Positions 55,160 to 64,000 of a stretch of 64,000 nt of DNA are shown piece after piece. The DNA lies in the NCBI GenBank assembly GCA_965201085.1, contig CBDAVS010000030.1, positions 12,755 through 76,754 on the forward strand. Reading direction: 5' to 3'. Below the pieces are notes generated by a model. The model was not told the DNA's origin, made no database searches, and saw only the letters and a list, made by a program, of their open reading frames with translations. Source of the DNA: JAPOUP01 sp965201085 (lineage in GTDB: Bacteria; Pseudomonadota; Alphaproteobacteria; Rhodobacterales; Rhodobacteraceae). The translations under genes were made by a program, and so were the position numbers. Every line of letters begins with the position of its first letter. Position 1 is the stretch's first letter.

Positions 55160-56476
55160 TCAATCGCTTTCCAGTGGTTTCATTTTCAGCCGGGTGATCC
55201 GGTTGTCCCTGCGAGCCACCACCTCGAACCGGAATCCATGGAAGGAGAATTCCTGCCCCTGCGCCGGAATCATCTGCGCCTCGTGAATCACAAGGCCTGC
55301 CACCGTGTTCGCTTCATCGTCTGGAAGGTTCCAATCATTCGCACGGTTCAGGTCCCGAATAGTCATCGCGCCGTCAACCAGGAAATGGCCATCGTCGCTT
55401 TTTCGTACCGACTGTTCGGAATTGAAGTCGAACTCGTCGGTGATCTCACCCACGATCTCTTCAAGGATGTCTTCAAGGGTGATCAGACCCTGCAGGCTCC
55501 CGTATTCATCCACTACAAGCGCGAAATGCGTCTGCCGCCGCAGAAACTGCCGCATCTGATCGTCAAGCATCGTTGTGTCGGGAACGAAATAAGGCTGCAT
55601 GGCGACTTTCCGGATATCGAAGTCCTCGTAGGAGTCGCTCGTTTCACCGACCTGACGCCAGCGGCTATGCATGGCGCGCAGCAGGTCCTTCGCGTGAATG
55701 ACACCGATGATGTTTTCGGGATCGGTGCTCCAGACGGGCAACCTGCTGTGGCTTGACGCCAGACATTGTTCAAGGATCTTTTCGGGATGCTGTCCGGCAT
55801 CGATCATTTCAATATCGCTTCGGTGTCGCATGATTTCGTCGACGGTGCGGTCGCCGAGATCCAGGGCACCCAGCAAACGGTCCCGATCCTCCTTTTCGAC
55901 AGCGCCCTGGGAATGGCCAAGCGTGATCGCACCCACGATTTCCTCACGTACGGACAGTATCTGGCTGTCGGGATCGGTTCTGACGCCGAAGATTCGCAGC
56001 AACGCCCTTACGAAAACCCGGACGGCACCAACCACCGGGGCGAAGAACAGGATCGCGATCCTTATAGCCGGTGATACCAATGAGGCGGCACGTTCGGAAT
56101 TCGTAATCGCATAGGTCTTCGGCAATACTTCGGCGAATACCAGGACCAATAGCGTCATCACAAGGGTCGCGACGGCAACACCCGACTCACCGAACGATCT
56201 TGTAAACAGGGTCGTGGCGAGAGATGCCGCAAGGATGTTGACAAGATTGTTGCCGAGCAGCACCGAGCCGATGAGCCGCTCGCTGTCCTCGGTGATTCTG
56301 AGTGCGCGCGCCGCGCCTTTGTCACCTTTATCCGCCTGGGCTCGCAGCTTTCCGCGGCTTGCCGCTGTCAGCGCCGTTTCGGAACCCGAAAAGAACGCGG
56401 ACAGGACCAAAAGCCCTGCTATCGCAGCTGCCGAGAGCCAAAAGGCGGTGTCGGGAACGAAAGTGGTGGCATCCAT
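55160..56476 (-). CDS. Hemolysin-family/CorC-like transporter (DUF21-CBS-CorC_HlyC)
   Basis: A 438-residue inner-membrane protein. The DUF21 domain (residues 10-180) has four membrane segments with SAFFSGSETALTAASRGKLR and FAEVLPKTYAIT, the conserved ion-path motifs of the CNNM/CorC family. Two CBS domains follow (around HSRLPVWSTDPENIIGVIHA and FALVVDEYGSLQGLITLEDI), then EEIVGEITDEFD and the C-terminal CorC_HlyC domain. Relatives export or import magnesium or cobalt. All parts are intact. It is transcribed alone on the minus strand. Confidence 0.93.
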   Translation of the reverse strand: MDATTFVPDTAFWLSAAAIAGLLVLSAFFSGSETALTAASRGKLRAQADKGDKGAARALRITEDSERLIGSVLLGNNLVNILAASLATTLFTRSFGESGVAVATLVMTLLVLVFAEVLPKTYAITNSERAASLVSPAIRIAILFFAPVVGAVRVFVRALLRIFGVRTDPDSQILSVREEIVGAITLGHSQGAVEKEDRDRLLGALDLGDRTVDEIMRHRSDIEMIDAGQHPEKILEQCLASSHSRLPVWSTDPENIIGVIHAKDLLRAMHSRWRQVGETSDSYEDFDIRKVAMQPYFVPDTTMLDDQMRQFLRRQTHFALVVDEYGSLQGLITLEDILEEIVGEITDEFDFNSEQSVRKSDDGHFLVDGAMTIRDLNRANDWNLPDDEANTVAGLVIHEAQMIPAQGQEFSFHGFRFEVVARRDNRITRLKMKPLESD

Positions 56477-56630
56477 GGTCTAATTCCTAAGTTTCGACCA
56501 CTTTATGGGGATCGGGCCGCGTTCTTTCAAGAATGGACGGACCGGCGCGGATTTCGATCCAAGTGTCGGAACCCATATGTCTTCGATAGTTTGGTCTGTG
56601 GCTGAAAGATTCGGAATCCACCGAGCTTAG

Positions 56631-57557
56631 CTAATTCGGGTCGGCCAGCGGGTGATGGTCAAGCACCAGACGCTTAAGACGCTCATCCAGAATATGTGTA
56701 TAGATTTCGGTTGTCGAGACATCCGAATGGCCAAGCAGGGTCTGTATCGATCGCAGGTCCGCACCGTTGGCCAGGAGATGCGTCGCGAAAGCGTGTCTTA
56801 TGGTATGCGGCGTAACTTTGGATGGCGAAACACCGCCAGCCACGGCAAGGGTCTTGACGAGCAGGTAGAACCTGTTTCGTGTCAGATGCCCGGACTTGCC
56901 ACGCGAAGGAAACAGGAAGCGCGAGGGTGAGCGACCTTTCTCACGCTCGGCTTTTTCCATTTCGTCGCGTAAAACTGTCCAATCGCTCAACGCGGCACGG
57001 GCCGGTGGTGAGAGCGGCACCATACGTTCCTTTCCACCCTTTCCCCGGACAAGCAGAAGTCTTGGATCGCCCCTGACCGCTTCGACCGGCAGTCCAACAA
57101 GTTCACTGACGCGCATGCCGGTCGCGTAGAGCAGTTCCATCAGGCAGAGGTTGCGTTTGCGGTCCGACTCGCCGCGGCCGTGTTCGCGCGCCGCGGCCAG
57201 CAATCGATTGACCTCATCCAAACTCAGGACTTTTGGCAGTGCCCGTCCTGTTTTGGGCCCCTTGATCTGAATTGCGGGATTGTGACAGCGCCAGTTCTCC
57301 TCGAAAGCGAATTTGAAAAACTGCTTGATCGCCGCAAGCCTTCTGGCGCGTGTTGATTTCGCAAGCCCCTGTGCATCGCAATTCAACAGATACTCCTCGA
57401 TATCGCGATGCGATGCGTCTTCGAGTCCGCGCTCGCGGCCCTCGAGCCATTGGAGAAAATCCTTCAGATCCCGAGCATAAGCCAGTTGCGTGTTTTTCGC
57501 GGCGCCGAGTTCCGCCGCCTGGGCCTCGATGAACGCCGGAATCCAGGTCAAACTCAT
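56631..57557 (-). CDS. xerD: Site-specific tyrosine recombinase XerD
   Basis: A 308-residue recombinase that, with XerC, resolves chromosome dimers at dif. The N-terminal SAM-like domain covers residues 1-90. All catalytic residues are present: Arg149 (ATGMRVSEL), Lys173 (GKGGKER), His251 and Arg254 (HTIRHAFATHLL), His277 (LLGHSD) and Tyr286 (TEIYTHI). Size and overall sequence are of the housekeeping type, not an integrase; no attachment sites or mobile genes adjoin it. Its ATG overlaps the stop of the upstream gene (ATGA). Confidence 0.94.
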   Translation of the reverse strand: MSLTWIPAFIEAQAAELGAAKNTQLAYARDLKDFLQWLEGRERGLEDASHRDIEEYLLNCDAQGLAKSTRARRLAAIKQFFKFAFEENWRCHNPAIQIKGPKTGRALPKVLSLDEVNRLLAAAREHGRGESDRKRNLCLMELLYATGMRVSELVGLPVEAVRGDPRLLLVRGKGGKERMVPLSPPARAALSDWTVLRDEMEKAEREKGRSPSRFLFPSRGKSGHLTRNRFYLLVKTLAVAGGVSPSKVTPHTIRHAFATHLLANGADLRSIQTLLGHSDVSTTEIYTHILDERLKRLVLDHHPLADPN

Positions 57558-59098
57558 GTCCGTCGGTCCAGGATCATCGTTTCAAGTGCCGCACGGCGCG
57601 CTACGTTCTCCAGTCCGACCGCGCGAAACAGTGCGATCGCCTCGACAATGCCACCGAGGTCGCCCATGCCGCCATCGCGCATTCGCATGACCGCATACAG
57701 GACCGCCACGCCTAGAGTCCGGTGTCCTGTTAGATCCGACAGCCCATACAATTCACTGGGTACGCGAAAGCCTTCTGCGATGGCAAAGGCCAGATCGTTC
57801 GGTACCGCGACAGCCGCCGGATCTCCCCTAGCGACCGCTTGGAGAAAGCGCTCATCGGCATCGACAGGTATATGTTCCATCGCCACGGCTCGATAGTCTT
57901 TCGACAGTAGCCGGATACGATATGCCAGCGCCTTGGCGGGCGCTTCCAACTCAAGTTCCCGGAGATCCTCGGCATAGAGTTCGGCAAGAATCGCTTCGAG
58001 TCCCAGATGCCGCATCACCTGCCACGCCTCCGGTAGCGCCTTTGCGATCCGGTCAGGTTCTCGTTCCCGGATTGCCGCATCGAGGTTTTGGATCGCCGCG
58101 GAGCGATCCCAGACCCCACCTGAAGCCGCAGGTTTCCGCTTGGTATAGAGCCCAAGCAGGAGATTCGCCGAAACCGCACCGGTCTGCGCCAGTCTTTCGG
58201 CCGCTTCGATCTGGGCCTTCCATCCAATATTCGATCTCAGGTCGGCCTGAGCGAACGCCCGGGGCAGCATCAACGTGGGCAGCGGCTCCCCGATCGCCTC
58301 GTGGATCCGGAACGTCAGCGGGCTGGGATATCTCGGTGGCTGCACGGGTGACGCGAAATCGTCCATCTCCGGTGTCAGGAACCGCGTCAGGAGTTCCGCA
58401 TCGGGTTCGTCGATCGTTCCGAGCGATCGGGCGGTCTCAAGCGTCAGCGCCGCCGCATCATAATCGCCCTTGCGGACAAGACAGAAGACCCGCGCCGAAA
58501 GGGAGTCCAGCAGACCTGGAGTCCGCAGAAGTCTCGCGCAGGCGTTTCTCTCCGTACCTGTCAACAGACTGACGTCGAACCAGCGGCGAAAACGTTCGGT
58601 ATCGTCCGCACCGGCGAGTTCAAGAAGTGCCTGAGCCTGATCGACTGCTCCGAGGTTCAGAAGCAAATCAATGCGGGCGAGAAACAGCAGACCGTCATCG
58701 TCGCCGTCAGTAGGTGGATCCGTTTCGGCCAGAAGGAGCACGAACAGAAGTCTCCTCATTGATGGAAGCAGACCATAACTCGTCTTTTCGAGCAGAATGG
58801 CGATCTCCGAACTGGAGGCCGCCCCCCAGAGGTTACGGGGCAGGCCGGTCGCGTCGGCGGATAGAAGCCCGGCGGAATCAGGCGTCACGGAGGTGATCGG
58901 CGCGATGCGGATGACTTCCCGTTGACGACTCGATTCGGTCAGGCTCCATTCGGCCCACGGTCCTTCGGAGAAGGGCGTGGAGGTCGTGTCCACAAGCGCT
59001 TCGGACAGCCAGTCAATGGCTGACAGCGGTGCCTGCGCCCATGCGGCTGCGCAACTGAAAGCGACTGCGATGACGGTGTTGGTTGCTTTAGTCAGCAT
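57554..59098 (-). CDS. Conserved periplasmic protein of unknown function
   Basis: A 514-residue exported protein: signal peptide TVIAVAFSCAAAWAQAP, then a long, mostly helical region with repeated Leu/Ala-rich helices (RIDLLLNLGAVDQAQALLEL, LVRKGDYDAAALTLETARSL) reminiscent of TPR-like solenoids. I do not recognise a family by name, though I recall similar proteins between xerD and aroK in Rhodobacterales. It overlaps xerD downstream (ATGA) and the small membrane protein gene upstream by 11 bases, so the three form a coupled unit. The role may be in the envelope or in cell division together with XerD, which is speculation. Confidence 0.82.
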   Translation of the reverse strand: MLTKATNTVIAVAFSCAAAWAQAPLSAIDWLSEALVDTTSTPFSEGPWAEWSLTESSRQREVIRIAPITSVTPDSAGLLSADATGLPRNLWGAASSSEIAILLEKTSYGLLPSMRRLLFVLLLAETDPPTDGDDDGLLFLARIDLLLNLGAVDQAQALLELAGADDTERFRRWFDVSLLTGTERNACARLLRTPGLLDSLSARVFCLVRKGDYDAAALTLETARSLGTIDEPDAELLTRFLTPEMDDFASPVQPPRYPSPLTFRIHEAIGEPLPTLMLPRAFAQADLRSNIGWKAQIEAAERLAQTGAVSANLLLGLYTKRKPAASGGVWDRSAAIQNLDAAIREREPDRIAKALPEAWQVMRHLGLEAILAELYAEDLRELELEAPAKALAYRIRLLSKDYRAVAMEHIPVDADERFLQAVARGDPAAVAVPNDLAFAIAEGFRVPSELYGLSDLTGHRTLGVAVLYAVMRMRDGGMGDLGGIVEAIALFRAVGLENVARRAALETMILDRRT

Positions 59099-59228
59099 CG
59101 AGCTCTATCGCTTCGATGATATCCACCTGGCGGGGTGGTAGATCCGCAAAATAGGCGAATGCGACCAATCCCAACAGTGCGAGACCCAACAGAACCGCGA
59201 CGACTTTCAGGAAGGTGTAGAATCTCAT
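59088..59228 (-). CDS. Small single-pass membrane protein
   Basis: A 46-residue ORF: MRFYTFLKVVAVLLGLALLG, then LVAFAYFADLPPRQVDIIEA and a short acidic end. One membrane helix (residues 7-27) and a short polar tail. It ends 11 bases inside the start of the next gene, and the overlap with the periplasmic protein gene suggests co-translation. It lies divergently from aroK, with about 115 bases between, where both promoters must be. I recall similar small proteins at this place in related genomes, but the function is unknown. Confidence 0.7.
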   Translation of the reverse strand: MRFYTFLKVVAVLLGLALLGLVAFAYFADLPPRQVDIIEAIELDAD

Positions 59229-59343
59229 TTGCGCCTCGCTCGATGGCCGTATGGACTTTCGGTGATCGATATCGAGTCGATCCGGGAGCATATATGGCAT
59301 TTTCTTACGGGAATCTCCAAGGATTTCCGGAGGGAATTGACGG

Positions 59344-59904
59344 ATGGAGACGTCCATGGATTTCATTCTGAAAAAAACCGTCGCTCTGGTGGGTATGATG
59401 GGCTCCGGCAAGACCACGATCGGCACGGCCGTCGCGAAGGCCCTGTCGGTGCCGTTTCTCGACAGCGACGCGGAGATCGAGAAGGCCGCGAACCTTTCGA
59501 TCACCGAGATATTCGCACGTGACGGCGAGCCTTTCTTCCGTCGGAAGGAGACGCAGATAATCACCAGGCTGCTGGAGAACGAGAGGGGAGTTCTCTCGAC
59601 CGGCGGGGGAGCTTTTCTCAACCCGGAGAACCGACGTGTAATTTCGCAAAAGGGTATCGCTCTCTGGCTTCGGGCCGATCTGGACCTGCTCTGGAACCGG
59701 GTCAGGCACAAGGATACGCGGCCGCTTCTGAGGACCGCCGATCCGTATGGGACCCTGGCCGATCTACGCGAAGCGCGCGATCCGGTTTATGGGCTCGCCG
59801 AACTGCATGTTGACACGTATGAAAGATATTCGATTCAGGATACAACGATTCAGGTTCTCAGAACGCTGTTGGCACGGCCCGACATTCTTCAGAGGCGGTT
59901 ATGA
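59344..59904 (+). CDS. aroK: Shikimate kinase
   Basis: A 186-residue P-loop kinase that phosphorylates shikimate in aromatic amino acid synthesis. Walker A is LVGMMGSGKTTIG, the shikimate-binding DSDAEIE and FFRRKE follow, then LSTGGGAFL and the lid with DTRPLLRT. I start at the ATG of METSMDF, about ten bases after GGAGGG; a second ATG four codons on is possible. It overlaps aroB by ATGA, the usual aroKB arrangement. Confidence 0.95.
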   Translation: METSMDFILKKTVALVGMMGSGKTTIGTAVAKALSVPFLDSDAEIEKAANLSITEIFARDGEPFFRRKETQIITRLLENERGVLSTGGGAFLNPENRRVISQKGIALWLRADLDLLWNRVRHKDTRPLLRTADPYGTLADLREARDPVYGLAELHVDTYERYSIQDTTIQVLRTLLARPDILQRRL

Positions 59905-61025
59905 CAGACACGGTACAGGTTGAAATCGGGCGGAGATCCTACGGCGTCAAGGTCGCACAGGGCCTGATCGGTCGGGCGGGCATGGAGGTGGCTCCCCTGC
60001 TGCAGCGGTCGCAGGTCGCGGTTCTGACCGACGACATGGTGGCGGAACTGCATCTGGGGACCCTGCGTGACGGATTCGGGTCGGAGGGTATCGCTAGCAG
60101 GCATCTGATATTACCCGCTGGTGAAAAGACGAAGTCCTGGAAATGGTTTACCCATGTCGTCGACTGGCTGCTGGAGCATCGAATCGAGCGCGGCGATATT
60201 CTTGTGGTTCTTGGCGGAGGCGTCATCGGTGATCTGGGAGGCTTCGCGGCGGCGGTGTTACGGCGCGGGATCCGCTATGTACAGATTCCGACAACATTGT
60301 TGGCGCAGGTGGACAGTTCGGTAGGTGGCAAGACCGGTATAAATTCGTCTCATGGCAAGAATCTCGTCGGCGCGTTCCACCAGCCATCGCTTGTGCTGGT
60401 CGATATTGATGCGCTTGATACACTACCGCGGCGTGAATTTCTCGCTGGCTATGGAGAGGTCGTCAAATACGGGCTTCTGGGGGATGCGGATTTTTTTGAA
60501 TGGCTGGAAATGAACGGGAAGGATCTGGTCGAAGGTGACGTCGACCGGCGGGCTCAGGCGGTGCGCCGTTCCGTGGAGCTAAAGGCGAATATCGTGGCAC
60601 GGGACGAGACCGAGCGGGGTGAGCGGGCGCTGCTTAACCTAGGTCACACGTTCTGCCATGCGCTTGAAGCGGTGACGGGTTATTCGGATCGATTGCGGCA
60701 TGGCGAGGGGGTCGCCATCGGATGCGCACTCGCCTTCGAGACCTCGGCCCGAATGGAATTATGCGCACGGGATGATTCGGAAAGGGTGCGCGCGCATCTG
60801 AAGGCGATGGGGATGAAAGCGGACTTGGCTGACATTCCGGGTGAGCTTCCGGATACCGACACACTGTTGTCGCTGATGGCCCAGGACAAAAAAGTAATCG
60901 GAGGTCGCCTTCGATTCATCCTTGCCCGGGATATCGGACGGGCTTTTATCGCGGAAGATGTGGACGTTGGATTGGTCCACTCGGTCCTGACCGATGCTTT
61001 AAGACAGGCTCGTCGCTCATCGTAA
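59901..61025 (+). CDS. aroB: 3-dehydroquinate synthase
   Basis: A 374-residue NAD- and metal-dependent cyclase that makes 3-dehydroquinate, the second shikimate-pathway step. It shows LPAGEKTKSW, the NAD-binding LGGGVIGDLGGFAAA, the phosphate-binding PTTLLAQVDSSVGGKTGIN, and the metal ligands Glu (YGEVVKYGLL) and two His (GHTFCHALE and RHGEGVAIG). The gene is intact and of usual length. It is coupled by ATGA to aroK. After its stop about 115 bases remain before the next IS. Confidence 0.96.
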   Translation: MTDTVQVEIGRRSYGVKVAQGLIGRAGMEVAPLLQRSQVAVLTDDMVAELHLGTLRDGFGSEGIASRHLILPAGEKTKSWKWFTHVVDWLLEHRIERGDILVVLGGGVIGDLGGFAAAVLRRGIRYVQIPTTLLAQVDSSVGGKTGINSSHGKNLVGAFHQPSLVLVDIDALDTLPRREFLAGYGEVVKYGLLGDADFFEWLEMNGKDLVEGDVDRRAQAVRRSVELKANIVARDETERGERALLNLGHTFCHALEAVTGYSDRLRHGEGVAIGCALAFETSARMELCARDDSERVRAHLKAMGMKADLADIPGELPDTDTLLSLMAQDKKVIGGRLRFILARDIGRAFIAEDVDVGLVHSVLTDALRQARRSS

Positions 61026-61141
61026 GTCTCGGAAAGCGAGTAAAGTCCGATTTTCTGACCATACCTGGCTTTCGCCAGAATCGACCTAAAACAGAAATAC
61101 CGGATAAATATTGTAGTGGTGCCATCGCTATCTGGTAGCTA

Positions 61142-62903
61142 GTGTCCGCCTGAAAACCCCCAAGTCACTTATTTTTCGCGGTAAATGACGGAATCCGCCC
61201 TGCGGGGATTCACCGGATATGGCAGTCAGGGGACGATTTCACCACCATATGCAGCGGAATCCGCCAATCCTCCCCTTCAGGAGGCCCCGATGCGCAGGGT
61301 CCACGAACTCCAGCGGAGGCCCGGCGCCCCCGACATCACGAGGATCAGGCTGGACGTGAGGTCGCGGGACGACATCCCGGCGATCCTGATCGGCCTCCAG
61401 GACCCCTGCGGCGACGAAGGGAGCCGAAAGCGGCTGTTCGGGCTTCCGGGTCGGCTGGCGCTTCCCGGAAAGGGCCGCCGGGTCGGCGGGCAGGGGATGG
61501 AGCCGTTGACCATCCCGGTGCCGGGGGTCGTGAAGCAGGGTCCCGGGTGCGGTTCCGACCGGCTTCGGGAACCGGCGAACCAGCACATCCCGATCCGGCG
61601 AAGGCCGAAGGCCGGGCCACGGATCATGGGACGTGGACGGATACGGATACGGATACGGATACCGGCGGCTGGTTGACAGCGTGTCGCTCCCCTCGCCGGA
61701 ACTCCTCGCCGGGGTCGGAAGGACGGTCGTGGAGAGGGGCCAAAGGGTGGCGGCGGAAAAGCCTGGCGCCGCGTCGCGCGGCCGCCGTCATTCCTTCGTG
61801 GCCGGGACCGACGTCCACCATCCGACCGACCGCAGCCTGCCGATGGACGCGGCGCGGTGCATGGTCCGGGACGTGTCCCGGGCCTGCGGGGGGCCTGGGG
61901 CCGCCCGGCTGGCGGCGGAAGGAACATCTTTGCGGAAAGCTCCGGAAAGGCCACCTCCGGGTGGCCACGTCACGGCTCGCCAACCCGCGCCCGGGGGACG
62001 TGGAGGCGCCGCTCCGGCTGGCGCTGAAGCTGGCGGACAGGGCGGAGGCCAGCCGCGCGGAGATCGACGGCAGGTTGGGTATCCCGGGCCCATCGGGCAG
62101 TATCCGGGGCTTCATCGGCCATGTCAGGCCCCGGGCGGACCTGACCGGACGGCGGATCCTGAAGGGAGGGACGATCCCGCACAGCGGGAAGGTGCACCCG
62201 ATATCCGGGCCGCACACCCGCTGGATATCGAAGGGAAAGGCCGGGGTCCCGGTGGAGCCCGGCGTCCCCGTCCGCGTGCCGGGGACCGTCACGGATTCCT
62301 CCTGCACCGTTCGGTGATGTGGGAGGGGAGCGACGTGGACGTGGCGGTCCCCATGGGCGGGGAGGCGCGGGCCCGGTTCCCCGACCTGTCGGTGGTGAGC
62401 TTCGACGGCGGTCCGCACAGCCCCCCGGACCGGTTGGGGCCTGCCGGGATGCCGGAGCCGACGCGATGCCGCGGAAAGGCAGGCTGTCGAAGGCGGACCG
62501 TGTCCGGGAAAGCGGGGAGGCGTTCCACGGGGCACGGCGCGCCCACGCCGCCGGCGGGTCGGGCATCAACAGCCTGGAGCACCGCGGCCTGGACCGCGTC
62601 GGCGGCCACGGAAAGGAAGGTTTCGCCCGCGCCGTGGCACTGGCGGTGCCGGCGGCGAACGTCCACCGCCTCGGCCTGATGCTCCGGGAGAGGGAGCGCC
62701 CCGTGCTCCCCGCCGCTGCGGGGCCCGCACCGGCGTGCCCGCGGGTCGGCGGAGGCCCGGATGTTCATTATATGTTCCCGCCACCGGCCGTCCCGTCGAA
62801 GCCCCGGGCGGCGCCCCGAGGGGCCCGGCCAGGGTCCGGTGAAGCCGGAACTCGCCGGATTCGGCCCTGTCACCGGAAAAACACGGGGTTTTCTGGCAGA
62901 CAC
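61142..62903 (+). mobile_element. ISNCY-type element, copy N6, full length, transposase decayed
   Basis: A 1762-bp copy with both ends (GTGTCCGCCTGAAAACCCC and the complement of GTGTCTGCCAGAAAACCCC). Flanks are TAGCTA (61136-61141) and CAGCTA (62904-62909), a 6-bp target duplication with one T/C mismatch. The transposase ATG at 61290 follows AGGAGG. Parts in at least four frame shifts are MRRVHELQRRPGAPDITRIR, FVAGTDVHHPTDRSLPMDAA, RKEHLCGKLRKGHLRVATSR, VVSFDGGPHSP and ARRAHAAGGSGINSLEHRGL. In the last, the family has VESGIN, so the catalytic Glu has become Gly (GAG to GGG). It serves as the full-length reference for copies N1-N5. Confidence 0.9.
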
Positions 62904-63039
62904 CAGCTACCGGGTATAGGGTGCACTTCAGCCAACAGGGAGACGCCGCTATGCCGGTCATGGCGTTCGCCGATTCGGTTGGTGAAGTCGGAACGACAGC
63001 GACAACGTGGTTTCGTGCCAAAGAGCCAAGCGGACAAGG

Positions 63040-64000
63040 GCGCGAAGGTTTCCAATATTGACGCCGAGTCCCGGGTCAGCGCTCGGGTTCACGGGCGAGG
63101 TCCCTGTGCAGTCAACATGGAGACGGGCGGTGGAAATGTGAAGTAACGGTTAGAAAACAATCGGTTCCAAGGTCCGGTGGCAAATTCGGGGAAAGGGTAT
63201 CCGCCGGACGTCTGGCAAGGGATGTCCTACCTGGTGCGGAAAGGACATGGAAGGCGGCGGGGGCGTTGACGTTCGCCGGTCGGGAGGACGGGACCGGAGC
63301 GCCCATTCGTAGGCTAAGATGCCGCAGGACAGCGAGGAACTTTAAGTTGAACATCGAGTGCCGACCCGAGACCATAGAGGAATCCCGCGCCGTTGCATAC
63401 GGGCAGGGATGGGGCTGGGCGAGACACTGGTACGCGGTATCGAATTGCCAAGGGCGACGTATCCGCCAAATCCGGAAGTGCGGTGGTACGATGCGTGACG
63501 ACGATGTCGTCGGGAAACCTTGGATTCCCGACAGTCCGGTCGAGTTGTTCCGGGACTTCGCCGAAAGGCTTCGTGCCATCCACGACGGTATCGCCGACAA
63601 GCGTCGGCTGAGGGAACTGAAGGCAAAGAAGCGGCTCTGGCTCGATATGCTCGAAGGCTCGGGCATGGCACCGCGAACACCTTCCGCCCAGGACCGTCTC
63701 TTTGTGCCCATACGCTCCTTGTCAGTCTTGCGCGGGGTGTTGAGCATACGGTGGTCGCCCCGGACACGGTGCCTGACCCGCACGGGCTTCTGGGTGACGG
63801 ATTCGTTCGTGGACGCTTGCTTCCAAGGACGGTCGCATCTGGGCGGAGGTTCTTCTCACGCGCGTTGCGGAATATGACTGGAGGCGGACCCGCGGGGATG
63901 TCTTCCGACCACTTTACGAGCGTTTTGTGGATGATGCGACCAGAAGGATTTCGGCGAATACTACACGCCCGACTGGCTTGCGGAGACGCTGGTACGCGAT
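63040..64000 (+). pseudogene. N6-type DNA methylase/restriction protein, decayed and cut by the right edge
   Basis: Frames along the plus strand give HGRGPCAVNMETGGGNVK, TFAGREDGTGAPIRRL, NIECRPETIEESRAVAYGQG, MRDDDVVGKPWIPDSPVELF and RDFAERLRAIHDGIADKRR. Near the edge the bases encode DWRRTRGDVFRPLYERFVDD and DFGEYYTPDWLAETLVR. The last is the entry of a class I DNA methylase domain (xFGxYYTPxxLAxxLV) as in type I or IIG restriction-modification proteins. Stops and frameshifts interrupt the chain, so the gene is not functional in this form. The catalytic NPPY motif would lie beyond the window. Confidence 0.5.

Noticed and set aside
56631..57557. Integrase of a genomic island
   Set aside because: The protein is of the XerD housekeeping type and lies in a conserved neighbourhood with aroK; no direct repeats or tRNA site flank it.
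16436..62903. Spaced short repeats that might be a CRISPR array
   Set aside because: The repeats (GTGTCCGCCAGAAAACC and GAGTTTGnnnCATAAGT) are the ends of insertion sequences, far apart and in inverted pairs, with no regular spacers.

Overview
The window looks like a piece of an alphaproteobacterial chromosome, most likely Rhodobacterales. That inference rests on gene content and order: cysS-cimA-methyltransferase-phytoene synthase-like; DUF882 protein divergent from an L,D-transpeptidase; lpxD-ACP-ketoacyl synthase next to an IalB-like protein; xerD next to aroK-aroB; cobB/cbiD/cobK. Housekeeping genes are intact and moderately GC-rich (one 60-base line in cimA counts to 57% GC). Between them lie many decayed insertion sequences, some near 80% GC by the same kind of count, plus at least ten host pseudogenes. 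This is the picture of a genome after IS expansion and gene loss, as in a host-restricted or recently bottlenecked lineage. No rRNA, tRNA or CRISPR array was found.

Layout. 1-4346: minus-strand sugar/polyol operon (G1P dehydrogenase family, two SDRs, two ABC permeases). 4455-7451: nuclease-domain fragment, then decayed transposases and one well-preserved IS5-family copy. 8303-14690: BMP-type nucleoside/purine importer, esterase and SorC-type regulator. 14700-19080: mosaic of decayed IS. 19691-26206: aminotransferase, cysS, cimA, methyltransferase, phytoene synthase-like protein. 26378-35514: hydrolase fragment, MFS transporter, cobalamin genes, AlkA-type glycosylase, esterase, broken metallo-hydrolase, HNH nuclease. 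35640-43189: fdhD followed by mobA, mobB and moeA, all three broken. 43212-51147: mutarotase-like pseudogene, cell-wall genes, lpxD/ACP/KAS and IalB. 51495-54127: one IS nested in another. 54316-61025: orphan DNA methyltransferase, CorC-like protein, xerD, periplasmic protein, aroK, aroB. 61142-64000: another decayed IS and a decayed DNA methylase/restriction gene running off the edge.

The strongest unexplained signal is the substitution pattern inside the IS copies. In a gap-free 266-base comparison of two copies I count 17 differences, and all 17 are A/T in the better-preserved copy and G/C in the other (14 transitions). Protein-level losses in unrelated IS families show the same direction (Leu to Pro, Trp to Arg, Glu to Gly, Tyr to His or Cys, Phe to Ser). 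Host pseudogenes nearby carry frameshifts and nonsense changes of mixed type. The mobile DNA therefore seems to have drifted or been driven towards extreme GC, which also removes stop codons and leaves spurious long ORFs in many frames. IS target rules can be read as well: the ISNCY-type element uses TANNTA with a 6-bp duplication, and the IS5-type element uses TNA with a 3-bp duplication and occurs twice as a tandem pair sharing one TNA.
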